Assembly: GCF_000238595.1 (NCBI RefSeq)
Contig: NZ_AGTS01000012.1
Coordinates: 40,238-104,237 of the forward strand
DNA from: Acidovorax sp. NO-1
GTDB lineage: Bacteria; Pseudomonadota; Gammaproteobacteria; Burkholderiales; Burkholderiaceae_C
Direction of reading: 5' to 3'
Length of the DNA: 64,000 bases
Every line of letters begins with the position of its first letter. The first letter of the stretch is position 1. The notes under the pieces were generated by a model. It was not told the origin of the DNA, ran no database searches, and saw only the letters and a program-made list of their open reading frames with translations. Positions 9,560 through 18,234 of the stretch are shown here, one piece after another. A program made the translations under genes and the position numbers.

Positions 9560-10972
9560 ATGTCCCCAAGTCTTGCCACCGTCGCCTATCTCGGCGCGGC
9601 CATTCTTTTCATCCTCAGCCTGGGCGGGCTCTCCAACCCCGAGACCTCGCGCCGCGGCAATCTGTTCGGCATGGTCGGCATGGCGCTGGCCGTGCTCGCC
9701 ACCGTATTCGGCCCGCGTGTCAGCCCCTCGGGCATCGCCTGGATCGTGGGCGCGCTGGTGATTGGCGGCGGCATCGGCCTGTATGCCGCCAGGGTCGTCA
9801 AGATGACGCAGATGCCCGAGCTGGTCGCTCTCATGCACAGCCTGGTGGGCCTGGCGGCCTGCCTCGTGGGTTTTGCCAGCTATGTGGACACCTCGATCCA
9901 GCTGCAAGGTGTGGAAAAAACCATCCACGAAGTTGAAATCTACGTCGGTATCCTGATCGGCGCCGTCACGTTCTCGGGCTCGCTCATCGCCTTTGGCAAG
10001 CTCAACGGCAAGATCGGCGGCAAGCCGCTGCTGCTGCCCGCGCGCCATTGGCTCAACCTTGCAGGCTTGCTGGTGGTGATCTGGTTTGGCCGCGAGTTTC
10101 TGCGGGCCGAAACCATCGAGCAGGGCATGCTGCCGCTGGTCGTGATGACCGTGATCGCCCTGCTGTTCGGCATCCACATGGTGATGGCCATTGGCGGTGC
10201 CGACATGCCGGTGGTGGTGTCCATGCTCAACAGCTACTCGGGCTGGGCGGCCGCCGCCACGGGCTTCATGCTGTCCAACGATTTGCTCATCGTCACCGGT
10301 GCGCTGGTGGGCTCCTCGGGCGCCATCCTGTCCTACATCATGTGCAATGCGATGAACCGCAACTTCATCAGCGTGATCGCGGGCGGCTTTGGCTCAGGTG
10401 CTGGCACACCCGCCAAGAAGGGTGATGCAGCCGAGCCGCAGGGCGAGGCCGTGCCCGTCAGCTCCGCCGAAACCGCCGAGCTGCTGCGCGAGGCCAAGAG
10501 CGTCATCATCGTTCCCGGTTACGGCATGGCCGTGGCCCAGGCCCAGCACACGGTCAACGAGATCACCCAGACCCTGCGCGCAAAAGGCGTCAATGTGCGC
10601 TTTGGCATCCACCCGGTAGCGGGCCGCATGCCGGGCCACATGAACGTGCTGCTGGCCGAGGCCAAGGTGCCCTACGACATCGTGATGGAAATGGACGAGA
10701 TCAACGAGGACTTCCCCGATACCGACGTGGTGATGGTCATCGGCGCCAACGACATCGTGAACCCCAGCGCGCTGGATGACCCTTCCAGCCCCATCGCCGG
10801 CATGCCGGTGCTGGAAGTGTGGAAGGCCCGTACCTCGATCGTGATGAAACGCTCCATGGCCTCGGGCTATGCGGGCGTGGACAACCCTTTGTTTTACAAG
10901 GACAACAACCGCATGCTGTTTGGCGATGCCAAGAAAATGCTCGACGAGGTCCTCGCCGCGCTCAAGGGCTGA
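9560..10972 (+). CDS. pntB: NAD(P) transhydrogenase subunit beta
   Basis: A 470-residue beta subunit. The N-terminal half holds the remaining membrane helices of the proton channel. The C-terminal half, from about residue 290, is the NADP-binding domain III with [42 protein letters not shown] and [17 protein letters not shown]. It follows pntA by 27 bases behind AGGAAAG, so the two form one transcription unit supplying NADPH. fadD begins 92 bases later with its own ribosome site and may or may not be in the same transcript. Confidence 0.97.
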   Translation: MSPSLATVAYLGAAILFILSLGGLSNPETSRRGNLFGMVGMALAVLATVFGPRVSPSGIAWIVGALVIGGGIGLYAARVVKMTQMPELVALMHSLVGLAACLVGFASYVDTSIQLQGVEKTIHEVEIYVGILIGAVTFSGSLIAFGKLNGKIGGKPLLLPARHWLNLAGLLVVIWFGREFLRAETIEQGMLPLVVMTVIALLFGIHMVMAIGGADMPVVVSMLNSYSGWAAAATGFMLSNDLLIVTGALVGSSGAILSYIMCNAMNRNFISVIAGGFGSGAGTPAKKGDAAEPQGEAVPVSSAETAELLREAKSVIIVPGYGMAVAQAQHTVNEITQTLRAKGVNVRFGIHPVAGRMPGHMNVLLAEAKVPYDIVMEMDEINEDFPDTDVVMVIGANDIVNPSALDDPSSPIAGMPVLEVWKARTSIVMKRSMASGYAGVDNPLFYKDNNRMLFGDAKKMLDEVLAALKG

Positions 10973-11064
10973 CGGGCATAATTGCCCAGTAGAAAAAGCA
11001 CGACCGTGCTGAAAAATCGACACGGTTCTCATGACACCCATAAAACCGATAGGAGACAACGCAA

Positions 11065-12744
11065 ATGAATGATCGCCCCTGGCTGAGTGCATATCCGCAA
11101 GGCGTGCCTGCCGACATCGACACCTCGCAGTACCCTTCCCTGGTGGCGCTGATGGACGAGGCCTTCACCAAGTACGCCAACCGTGTGGCCTACAGCTTCA
11201 TGGGCAAGGACGTGACCTACGGCCAGACCGACTCGCTCTCCAGCGCGTTTGCGGCCTACCTGCAGGGTCTGGGTCTGGTCAAGGGCGACCGCGTTGCCAT
11301 CATGATGCCCAATGTGCCGCAGTACCCGGTCACCGTGGCCGCCATCCTGCGCGCGGGCTTTGTGGTGGTCAACGTGAACCCGCTGTACACACCGCGTGAG
11401 CTGGAGCACCAGCTCAAGGACTCGGGCGCCAAGGCCATCGTCATCATCGAAAACTTTGCCGCCACCCTGCAAAGCTGCATTGCCAACACACCCGTCAAGC
11501 ACGTGGTGCTGGCCGCCATGGGCGACCAGCTGGGCCTGCTCAAGGGCGCCCTTGTCAACTACGTGGTGCGCAACGTCAAGAAGATGGTGCCCGCCTACAA
11601 CCTGCCAGGCGCCGTGCGCTTCAATGAGGCGGTGGCCCAGGGCACGCGCGGCACGCTCAAGAAGCCCGACATCAAGCCCGACGACATTGCGCTCTTGCAG
11701 TACACCGGCGGCACCACGGGCGTGAGCAAGGGCGCCGTGCTGCTGCACCGCAACGTGATTGCCAACGTGCTCCAGTCTGAAGCCTGGAACGCCCCGGTGA
11801 TGAAGAAGGTGCCGGAAAACGAGCAGCCCACCAGCATCTGCGCGCTGCCGCTGTACCACATCTTCGCGTTCACCGTGAACATGATGCTGAGCATGCGCAC
11901 GGGCGGCAAGACCATCCTGATCCCCAACCCGCGCGACCTGCCGGCCGTGCTCAAGGAACTGTCCAAGCACACGTTCCACAGCTTCCCGGCCGTCAACACA
12001 CTGTTCAACGGGCTGGCCAACCACCCCGATTTCAACACCGTCAACTGGAAGAACCTCAAGGTCTCGGTGGGCGGTGGCATGGCCGTGCAGGGCGCCGTGG
12101 CCAAGCTGTGGCTCGAGAAGACCGGCTGCCCCATCTGCGAAGGCTATGGCCTGTCGGAGACCAGCCCCTCGGCCAGCTGCAACCCGGTTACTGCCAAGGA
12201 ATTCACCGGCACCATTGGCGTGCCGATTCCCGGCACCTGGATGAAGCTGCTGGACGACGAAGGCAACGAAGTCACCACCCTCGGCCAGCCTGGCGAGATC
12301 GCCATCAAGGGCCCGCAGGTGATGGCGGGCTACTGGCAGCGCCCCGACGAGACCGCCAAGGTCATGACCGATGACGGCTACTTCAAGTCTGGCGACATCG
12401 GCATCATGGATGAGCGCGGTTACTTCAAGATCGTGGACCGCAAGAAGGACATGGTGCTGGTCAGCGGCTTCAACGTGTACCCCAACGAGGTCGAGGAAGT
12501 GGTGGCCAACTGCCCCGGCGTGCTCGAATGCGCCGTGGTGGGCGTGCCCGACGAGAAGAGCGGCGAAGCCGTCAAGCTCGTGATCGTGAAGAAAGACCCG
12601 TCGCTGACCGAAGCACAGGTCAAGGAGTTCTGCAAGGCCAACCTCACGGGCTACAAGCAGCCCAAGGTGATCGAGTTCCGTACCGAGCTGCCCAAGACCC
12701 CGGTGGGCAAGATCCTGCGCCGCGAGCTGCGGGATAAAAAGTGA
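11065..12744 (+). CDS. fadD: Long-chain fatty acid-CoA ligase
   Basis: A 559-residue adenylate-forming enzyme activating long-chain fatty acids with ATP and CoA at the inner face of the membrane. ANL-family core motifs are intact: YTGGTTGVSKGAVLLHRN (phosphate loop), EGYGLSETSP, DGYFKSGDIG, SGFNVYPNEVEEVV and the C-terminal catalytic Lys in TPVGKILRRELR. The length fits FadD. AGGAGAC precedes the ATG at 11065. A copy of the longer family C repeat begins just after the stop. No other beta-oxidation gene is adjacent, though an acyl-CoA dehydrogenase lies about 42 kb away. Confidence 0.95.
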   Translation: MNDRPWLSAYPQGVPADIDTSQYPSLVALMDEAFTKYANRVAYSFMGKDVTYGQTDSLSSAFAAYLQGLGLVKGDRVAIMMPNVPQYPVTVAAILRAGFVVVNVNPLYTPRELEHQLKDSGAKAIVIIENFAATLQSCIANTPVKHVVLAAMGDQLGLLKGALVNYVVRNVKKMVPAYNLPGAVRFNEAVAQGTRGTLKKPDIKPDDIALLQYTGGTTGVSKGAVLLHRNVIANVLQSEAWNAPVMKKVPENEQPTSICALPLYHIFAFTVNMMLSMRTGGKTILIPNPRDLPAVLKELSKHTFHSFPAVNTLFNGLANHPDFNTVNWKNLKVSVGGGMAVQGAVAKLWLEKTGCPICEGYGLSETSPSASCNPVTAKEFTGTIGVPIPGTWMKLLDDEGNEVTTLGQPGEIAIKGPQVMAGYWQRPDETAKVMTDDGYFKSGDIGIMDERGYFKIVDRKKDMVLVSGFNVYPNEVEEVVANCPGVLECAVVGVPDEKSGEAVKLVIVKKDPSLTEAQVKEFCKANLTGYKQPKVIEFRTELPKTPVGKILRRELRDKK

Positions 12745-12747
12745 GCA

Positions 12748-12870
12748 TCCCCCTGAGCCGCTTCGCGGCTTCCCCCTTCTCTCGATGCGCTGCGCGCAGC
12801 GGGAAGGGGGACGACGCCAGCGCGGCGGGGCGGCCCTTGCGCGGCGTCCGCTGGTCTGGGGTGTGCCAGT
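12748..12870 (+). repeat. Long interspersed repeat, family C, copy 1
   Basis: About 120 bases directly after fadD. It starts CCCCTGAGCCGCTTCGCGGC, has CCCCCTTCTCTC with a matching GGGAAGGGGG, and then CGCGGCGGGGCGGCCCTTGC. A second copy with the same order of blocks lies at 46625-46736. The internal pairs could fold into a hairpin, so it may also act as a terminator for fadD. I associate similar repeats with Comamonadaceae genomes from memory. Confidence 0.75.
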
Positions 12871-12887
12871 TTTAACCATATGGCGCA

Positions 12888-13655
12888 GTGACTACCGCCA
12901 TCCTCAGCGCCCTGCCCGACGAACAAAGCACCCTGGTCGCCCACCTCGTCCACCCGCAGCGCCTGATGCATGCGGGACGTGCCTTCTGGCGCGGCGAACT
13001 GGCTGGCCGCGCGGTGGTGCTGGCCCTCTCGGGCATTGGCAAGGTGGCGGCGGCCACCACGGCCACGGCGCTGATCGAGCGGTTTGGCGTGGCGCGCGTG
13101 GTGTTCACCGGTGTGGCGGGGGGCGTGGGCGATGGCGTGAACGTGGGCGACGTGGTGGTGGCGCAGGACTACCTCCAGCACGACATGGACGCCTCGCCGC
13201 TGTTTCCGCGCTGGGAGGTGCCGGGCTACGCGCGCAGCCGACTGGTCTGTGACGCCCCGCTGTCTGCTCTGCTTTTAGGAGCAGCTAGCGCTTGTGTATC
13301 AAGCGCTAGCGGCCAATTTGACCTAAATAACCTAGTGCCAGGCGGCACCCGGGGCGCCGCGCACCGCGCCCACCACGGCCTGATTGCCAGCGGGGACCGT
13401 TTTGTCTCAGCCGCTGACGAGGCCCACCGCCTGCGCACCACATTGCGCGACGCCGGCCACGACGTGCTGGCCGTGGAAATGGAAGGCGCCGCCGTCGCCC
13501 AGGTGTGCCACGACTACGGCATCCCCTTCGCCGCTGTGCGTACCATCTCCGACCGCGCCGACGACACCGCGCACGTGGACTTCCCCCGCTTTGTGCAGAC
13601 CGTAGCCAGCCGCTACGCAGAACACATGGTGCTGGCGTTTCTGCAGAAACTATGA
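12888..13655 (+). CDS. mtnN: 5'-methylthioadenosine/S-adenosylhomocysteine nucleosidase with an in-frame repeat insertion
   Basis: A 255-residue enzyme that cleaves the glycosidic bond of methylthioadenosine and S-adenosylhomocysteine, in methionine salvage and autoinducer-2 metabolism. GTG at 12888 gives the usual beginning (MTTAILSALPDEQ). Catalytic regions are intact: GVAGGVGDGVNVGDVVVA, VEMEGAAVAQVC and RTISDRADD with the catalytic Asp. Between residues of about 125 and 150 it reads LGAASACVSSASGQFDLNNL, which is encoded by a complete REP-like element (13273-13330). By comparison with E. coli Pfs (232 residues), this falls in a loop after the helix that precedes the ribose-binding strand. 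A second copy begins directly after the stop codon. The enzyme may well be active, but this is untested. Confidence 0.9.
   Translation: MTTAILSALPDEQSTLVAHLVHPQRLMHAGRAFWRGELAGRAVVLALSGIGKVAAATTATALIERFGVARVVFTGVAGGVGDGVNVGDVVVAQDYLQHDMDASPLFPRWEVPGYARSRLVCDAPLSALLLGAASACVSSASGQFDLNNLVPGGTRGAAHRAHHGLIASGDRFVSAADEAHRLRTTLRDAGHDVLAVEMEGAAVAQVCHDYGIPFAAVRTISDRADDTAHVDFPRFVQTVASRYAEHMVLAFLQKL
13273..13330 (+). repeat. REP-like element, copy 1 (inside mtnN)
   Basis: It contains the perfect 11-base inverted repeat GCTAGCGCTTG (13284-13294) and CAAGCGCTAGC (13300-13310) around a 5-base loop, followed by GGCCAATTTGACC. It lies wholly inside the mtnN reading frame without disrupting it. Confidence 0.9.
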
Positions 13656-13714
13656 AATTAATAGCTGCTAGCGCTTGATGGATAAGCGCTAGAGGGCAAT
13701 TTGACTCATATTTT
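13656..13714 (+). repeat. REP-like element, copy 2 (abuts mtnN stop)
   Basis: It begins at the base after the mtnN TGA: TTAATAGCTG, then CTAGCGCTT (13668-13676), loop GATGGAT, AAGCGCTAG (13684-13692), then GGCAATTTGACTCATATTTT. The 9-base stem is perfect. I use it as the reference copy for the family. Confidence 0.92.
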
Positions 13715-13756
13715 GCGTTGAAGTAATCGACGAAGCGATCCCCCGCCCCGCCCCGG

Positions 13757-13780
13757 CTTCGACAGGCTCAGCCCGAACGG
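13757..13780 (-). repeat. Short repeat, family B (TTCGGGCTGAGC type), copy 1
   Basis: It reads CTTCGACAGGCTCAGCCC followed by GAACGG. It is the reverse complement form of the CCGTTCGGGCTGAGC-TTGTCGAAG repeat seen again at 32809-32868 and 59637-59659. I know this type as a dispersed repeat in many proteobacterial genomes. Confidence 0.8.
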
Positions 13781-13895
13781 TCGGGGGTGACGGGCAGCCA
13801 TGGCGCCTCTACCAGTGTTCTGCCCCGCGCCGTGAAACTGGCGCGCCCCAATACCAGCGCCACCGCGGATCCGGTTTCGCCGGTCCACTGGAGGC

Positions 13896-13935
13896 GTCCC
13901 CCTCAGGGGGAAGGCGCGCAGCGCCACAGGGGGAA
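13896..13935 (-). terminator. Hairpin repeat downstream of corA, probable terminator
   Basis: Read on the minus strand, it begins two bases beyond the corA stop and has two adjoining inverted repeats: a GGCGC/GCGCC stem and CCCCCT/AGGGGG. No long T run follows. The motif resembles a common intergenic hairpin repeat. The 281-base gap from mtnN to corA is otherwise filled with repeat sequence. Confidence 0.5.
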
Positions 13936-13936
13936 C

Positions 13937-14923
13937 CTATTTAAGCCAGCCGCGCTTGCGGAAGTACCACATGGGCCCCAGCGCGCTGGCCACCATCAGC
14001 CCGAGGGCATACGGATACCCCAGCGCCCAGTCCAGCTCGGGCATGAACTTGAAGTTCATGCCATACACGCTGGCGATCAGCGTGGGCGGCAGCAGCGCCA
14101 CGCTGGCCACCGAGAAGATCTTGATGATCTTGTTCTGGTTGATGTTGATGAAACCGACCGTGGCGTCCATCAGGAAGTTGATCTTGTCGAACAGGAACGC
14201 CGTGTGGTTGTCCAGCGACTCGATGTCGCGCAGGATCTGGCGGGCTTCCTCGAACTGCTCGGAGTTGAGCATCTTGGAGCGCATCATGAAGCTCACCGCG
14301 CGGCGGGTGTCCATCACGTTGCGGCGGATGCGGCCGTTCAAGTCTTCCTGGCGCGCGATGGCGGCCAGCACTTCACCGGCGCGGGTGTCGGTCACGTCTC
14401 CGGCCAGCACCTGCTTGCTCACCTGCTCGAGCTCGTCATAGATGTTCTCCAGCGTGTCGGCCGAATATTCGGCATCGGCATCGAACAGCTTGAGCAGCAC
14501 TTCCTTGGCGTCTTCAATCAGCCCCGGTGCGCGGCGCGCGCGCATGCGCAGCAGGCGGAACACCGGCACGTCTTCGTCGTGGATGGAAAACAGCACGCCC
14601 CGGCTCTTGAGGTTGGCGTTGTGCTGGTTGAGGATGAAAGCCACGCGCACCGAGCGGGGGTCTTCGTCGTCGTCGATCAGGAAGTCGCTGCGGATGTGCA
14701 GCTCGCCGTTGTCTTCCTCGTAGAAGCGGGCGGATTCCTCGATGTCCTCGTCCATCGCATCCTCGGGGATGGACAGGCCGTAGTGCTGCTTGATCCAGCG
14801 TTTTTCTTCGAGCGTGGGGGCTTCCAGGTCCACCCAGATCGGCTGGAAGCGGGTCAGCTCTTCCAGGGACTCGATTTCTTCCTGAAACAGCCGGCCATTG
14901 GCGAGCGTGAAGATGTTGAGCAT
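13937..14923 (-). CDS. corA: Magnesium/cobalt transporter CorA
   Basis: A 328-residue inner-membrane divalent cation channel. A large cytoplasmic N-terminal domain of about 260 residues ends in a long helix, followed by two membrane segments near the C-terminus. The diagnostic YGMNF loop, which acts as the selectivity filter, lies in SVYGMNFKFMP between them. The C-terminus is basic (RKRGWLK), as usual for CorA. It stands alone; its 5' side faces a 198-base gap before the glycosylase operon. No magnesium-sensing leader is evident. Confidence 0.96.
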   Translation of the reverse strand: MLNIFTLANGRLFQEEIESLEELTRFQPIWVDLEAPTLEEKRWIKQHYGLSIPEDAMDEDIEESARFYEEDNGELHIRSDFLIDDDEDPRSVRVAFILNQHNANLKSRGVLFSIHDEDVPVFRLLRMRARRAPGLIEDAKEVLLKLFDADAEYSADTLENIYDELEQVSKQVLAGDVTDTRAGEVLAAIARQEDLNGRIRRNVMDTRRAVSFMMRSKMLNSEQFEEARQILRDIESLDNHTAFLFDKINFLMDATVGFININQNKIIKIFSVASVALLPPTLIASVYGMNFKFMPELDWALGYPYALGLMVASALGPMWYFRKRGWLK

Positions 14924-15121
14924 GGGCTCACTCCCTTGTTATATGGCGTCTGCGGTGCAGGGGCATGGGGTGCTTTCAACCCCCCGCAGCATGCAGGCCG
15001 GGGAGCTGAAAGCTACCAACTGGGGTAGGTTTCCAAGGAGCTGTCTCCGTATAAATGGGCAAGCGGCGGATTATGGCACCGCGTGGTGGCGAAGGGATGA
15101 CAGCGGTGTGCGTTCGCCGCG

Positions 15122-15922
15122 TCAGCCACCCCGCGCAGCGGGTGTGGTGCGCACCGTGGCCAGCGCACGGCACAGGTCGGCCCAGGCTGCCGCCTTGTTG
15201 TCCTGTGATCGCAGCAGGAACGCAGGGTCGTAGGTCACCACGGCCGGGCAGCCAGCCACCTGGTGAGGTTCTGCGCGCAGGCGGCCCAGGGGCTCGGTGC
15301 GGCCCAGCGCTGCGCGGGCGGCCACGTGGCCGAGAACGAGCACCATCGCGGGGCCCAGCACCGTCACCGTGTCGGCCAGTGCTGCGGCGATGTCGGTACC
15401 CCCGTTGTCACTGCCCGGCCCAGCACGCTCCAGCGCTGCCAGAAAGACGCGCGGATGGCGGTGAAGTTGCAGGGCGCGCAGCATGTTGTCCAGCAGACGC
15501 CCGGCGTCCCCGCCCAGCGGGTCCGCAGGGGTCAGGCTTTCGGTCACGATGAGCCAGCCTGCGCCCAACCCGGCAGGCACCTGGGCTGGGTCGGCGCCGG
15601 GGTACAGCGCCTGGGCGGGGTGCAGCCGGAGCGCGGGTGCGGCGGCGGCGGCCGCAGGGGACGCGGGTGATGCGGTTCGTACAGGCGCCGGGGCCGCAGG
15701 GCGCACAGAAGCGGGTGCTGCGGGCTGTGGCATGGCTGCGGTTGGCGCGGGAGCCCCCCGCGCAGGGCCCGGGTGGCCCAGGCCCACGGCTGCAGCGGTC
15801 TCCGCAGGAACCGGGGCCCACACGGTAATACCCATTTCTTGCAGCATGGCACGTTGTCGTGCATTGAGGTGAAGGCTCATACGGTCGGGTGCAGGATGGT
15901 GAGCGGTTGGGGGGGCGGACAT
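15122..15922 (-). CDS. Uracil-DNA glycosylase-fold protein, divergent family 4-like
   Basis: A 266-residue protein, last gene of the tsaB-rimI operon. After an N-terminal region and a Pro/Ala-rich low-complexity linker (about residues 45-100), the C-terminal half has a recognisable UDG fold: WLIVTESLTPADPLGGDAGRLLDNML (normally GEAPG...AGxLLD), LVLGHVAARAALG and VVTYDPAFLLRSQDNKAAAW (normally VxVTxHPSxLLR). The iron-sulfur cysteines of family 4 enzymes are absent, with only two Cys in the protein. The motif A and motif B catalytic residues differ as well, so it may be a structural or DNA-binding paralogue rather than an active glycosylase. Its start overlaps the rimI stop by one base (TAATG). 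Confidence 0.7.
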   Translation of the reverse strand: MSAPPTAHHPAPDRMSLHLNARQRAMLQEMGITVWAPVPAETAAAVGLGHPGPARGAPAPTAAMPQPAAPASVRPAAPAPVRTASPASPAAAAAAPALRLHPAQALYPGADPAQVPAGLGAGWLIVTESLTPADPLGGDAGRLLDNMLRALQLHRHPRVFLAALERAGPGSDNGGTDIAAALADTVTVLGPAMVLVLGHVAARAALGRTEPLGRLRAEPHQVAGCPAVVTYDPAFLLRSQDNKAAAWADLCRALATVRTTPAARGG

Positions 15923-16413
15923 TACAGCGGCAGGCTCATGACCACCGCATCTTCGCGCTGGCCCTGGTCAGCCGGGTAGTAGCGTTTGCGTTCGCCCACC
16001 CGGCGGAAACCGTGCGTCTGGTAGATGTGCTGGGCCCGCAGGTTGCTGGCGCGCACCTCCAGCCACAGCCACTGCGCGCCCCGGCCGCGCGACCACAGGG
16101 CCAGCGCATCCAGCAGCACGCGGGCCCAGCCCTGGCGCTGGAACTCGGGGGCAACGGTGATGTTGAGCAGGTGCACCTCATCCACCCCCATCATGGCCAC
16201 GAAGTATCCGAGCAGGTGGTCTCCGGCCATCAGCACCTGGGCCTGGTACCCGGAGGCCATGGCATCGGTGAAGTTGCCCCGTGTCCAGGGGTGGGAATAC
16301 GCACGCTGCTCCACCGCCAGGACAGCATCCAGCTGTGCCAGCGTGAGCGCTTCGAAGCGGGCTTGCGGCCGTGTGGCCAGCGGGGCGTTGGCGGACGTGG
16401 GGAGGGCGCTCAT
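15922..16413 (-). CDS. rimI: Ribosomal protein S18 alanine N-acetyltransferase
   Basis: A 163-residue GNAT enzyme acetylating the N-terminal Ala of ribosomal protein S18. The acetyl-CoA loop is seen in VAPEFQRQGWARVLLDAL. The C-terminal part ASNLRAQHIYQTHGFRRVGERKRYYP matches RimI, including the conserved Asn and Tyr positions. Its placement directly after tsaB, with 8 bases between, is the standard rimI context. Its stop overlaps the following gene's start. Confidence 0.93.
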   Translation of the reverse strand: MSALPTSANAPLATRPQARFEALTLAQLDAVLAVEQRAYSHPWTRGNFTDAMASGYQAQVLMAGDHLLGYFVAMMGVDEVHLLNITVAPEFQRQGWARVLLDALALWSRGRGAQWLWLEVRASNLRAQHIYQTHGFRRVGERKRYYPADQGQREDAVVMSLPL

Positions 16414-16421
16414 GCAATGTC

Positions 16422-17135
16422 TCAGGGGTTGGCGACCGGCGCCTGGGCGCGCAGGGCAGCGCGTTCTGCCGTGGTCTGTGCCACTTTATCGCGGATATAG
16501 CGGGGCAGTGCATCGCTGGCAGGCATGCCGCCGCCAGCAGCCAGCAGGGCGGGCGCCAGGCGCAGCAGTGCGGTGGCGCTGGGCAGTGCCACCACGTGGG
16601 GCGCTGCAGGGGCCAGCCGGTGGCCGTAGGGTGCGCGTGCGTTGCCCGCCACCGTCCATCCGGCGGGGGGCAACACCGTCTCAGGCGCGCCCAGCCCGAA
16701 ATCGGCATCGGTCTGCCAGACATGATCGCTACCCCGCAACTCGCACCGGGCGTGGTAGACCTCGTCCATGCGTGCATCCAGCACGGCCACCACCTGCGTG
16801 CAGCCGGTTTGATGGCGCGCCTCTTCGGCCACGGCGAGCAGGGTGTCCACCGGCAGCACCGGCACCCCCTGGCCCCCGCGCGCGCCAAACGCCAGGCCCT
16901 GCGCCACTGCACACGCGGTACGCAGGCCGGTGAACGAGCCCGGGCCGCGCCCGAACACGATGGCGTCCAGCGTGTCGAACGACAGACCCGCCAGCGCCAG
17001 CAGGCGGCGCACCTCGGGGATCAGCGTGGCCGAAGCCTGGGCCCCGCCCGGGCCCGTGTGCTGCACCACGGCGTCGCCATGTTGCACGGCGATGGAGAGT
17101 GTGTCGGTGCTGGTGTCGAAGGCAAGCAGGTTCAT
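16422..17135 (-). CDS. tsaB: tRNA threonylcarbamoyladenosine biosynthesis protein TsaB
   Basis: A 237-residue ASKHA-fold partner of TsaD needed for the t6A37 modification of ANN-decoding tRNAs. It begins MNLLAFDTSTDTLSIAVQ and has the TsaB signature VFGRGPGSFTGLRTACAVAQGLAFG near residue 60, with the substrate-like C-terminal half. ATG at 17135 overlaps the stop of the upstream transporter gene (ATGA), so the order transporter-tsaB-rimI-UDG is a tightly packed operon. Confidence 0.95.
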   Translation of the reverse strand: MNLLAFDTSTDTLSIAVQHGDAVVQHTGPGGAQASATLIPEVRRLLALAGLSFDTLDAIVFGRGPGSFTGLRTACAVAQGLAFGARGGQGVPVLPVDTLLAVAEEARHQTGCTQVVAVLDARMDEVYHARCELRGSDHVWQTDADFGLGAPETVLPPAGWTVAGNARAPYGHRLAPAAPHVVALPSATALLRLAPALLAAGGGMPASDALPRYIRDKVAQTTAERAALRAQAPVANP

Positions 17136-18148
17136 GGGGCAGAGGACGATGGTTGCGGGGACGGTACGGCTGGTGCGGCAGATCCAGCGGGGCGAGGGCC
17201 CTGGCTTTTGCGCAGCACGCCCAGCAGGATTCCGGCGGTCACCAGCAGCAGCCCGGCAAACAGGTTCCAGTACATCGGCTCATCCAGAAACACCACCGCA
17301 CCAATGGCCGAAAGCCCGGGTACCAGTGCCGTGATCATGGTGGACTTCACGGGACCAAAGTGCTGGATCATGCGCGTGAAGCTGATGCCCGAGATCACCA
17401 CCGAGCCGCCGCCCTGGAACACCATCTGAAAGACGATCTCGCTCCAGGGGGCGATGGACAGGTGGCTGGTCACTGCACCCAGCGCCACCAGCAGCGCATA
17501 GCCGGGCACATACACCAGGCAGGCGAAGGCGGTAATCGCGATGGTGGCCTGCACGGCATCCACTGCGTGGCGCCGGGCCAGCACGCTGTAGGTGGCCCAG
17601 CACGACGCGGCCAGCATGAAGAGTACGTCGCCCTTCCACACATCGCCGCCTGAAAACGCAGCCAGCAGGCTGCGCCCCCCTACCAGCAGGTCGCCCGCCA
17701 CGATGAGCGCCAGCCCGGCGGCACGCAGCGGGGTGATGTGGTCGCGCAGCACCACGGCGGCCAACAGCGCTGTCCACAGCGGCAGGCTGCCGGGCATGAG
17801 CACGGCGGCATGGGTGGCCGGGGCGTGAAAGAAGCCCGCATACGCCAGCAGTGCGTAAAGCAGACCGCCAAAGGTGCCCAGCAGCGCGGTGGTGCGCAGC
17901 GGCAACGGGGAGATGCCAAAGAGGCTGGAAGCCGGTGCCTGAGCGCCTTGGGAGGCCTGGCGCCGCCGCACCATCCACCACCCCCACGGCACCAGCACCA
18001 GGCTGGCGCCGGTGATGCGCAGCAGGGCAATATCGAAAGGGGTGAGCGTGCGCTGGGCCGAGGCGCGGGCGATGACGATGAAGCCCGTCCAGATGATGAC
18101 GGTGACAACAGCCGCCAGCAGGCCGATGGCGCGGGGAGAAAAACGCAT
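17132..18148 (-). CDS. EamA/DMT-family transporter
   Basis: A 338-residue inner-membrane protein with ten predicted helices in two EamA repeats, starting MRFSPRAIGLLAAVVTVIIWTGFIVIARAS. The ATG at 18148 is chosen because the upstream frame (to 18298) is not membrane-like and overlaps the divergent dacB gene. The second repeat includes GGGSVVISGISFTRMIQHFGPVKSTMITALVPGLSAI. DMT proteins export amino acids, nucleobases or other metabolites, but the substrate here is unknown. It is first in the tsaB operon. Confidence 0.85.
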   Translation of the reverse strand: MRFSPRAIGLLAAVVTVIIWTGFIVIARASAQRTLTPFDIALLRITGASLVLVPWGWWMVRRRQASQGAQAPASSLFGISPLPLRTTALLGTFGGLLYALLAYAGFFHAPATHAAVLMPGSLPLWTALLAAVVLRDHITPLRAAGLALIVAGDLLVGGRSLLAAFSGGDVWKGDVLFMLAASCWATYSVLARRHAVDAVQATIAITAFACLVYVPGYALLVALGAVTSHLSIAPWSEIVFQMVFQGGGSVVISGISFTRMIQHFGPVKSTMITALVPGLSAIGAVVFLDEPMYWNLFAGLLLVTAGILLGVLRKSQGPRPAGSAAPAVPSPQPSSSAP

Positions 18149-18234
18149 CGGGGGATTATCGGTGCCTGCCCCGGGCTGTGCAGGCTGCGGGTTGGACGGG
18201 GGCCGGGTGGCGGGGCGGACGATAGACTTCCGCC

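Noticed and set aside
7649..10177. Very long antisense open frame (842 codons) opposite pntA and pntB
   Set aside because: It lies opposite well-conserved genes and is rich in His, Gln, Arg and Gly, as expected from antisense reading of GC-rich codons. No family match is visible.
11029..12879. Antisense open frame (616 codons) opposite fadD
   Set aside because: Same reason: a codon-bias shadow of a highly conserved gene on the other strand.
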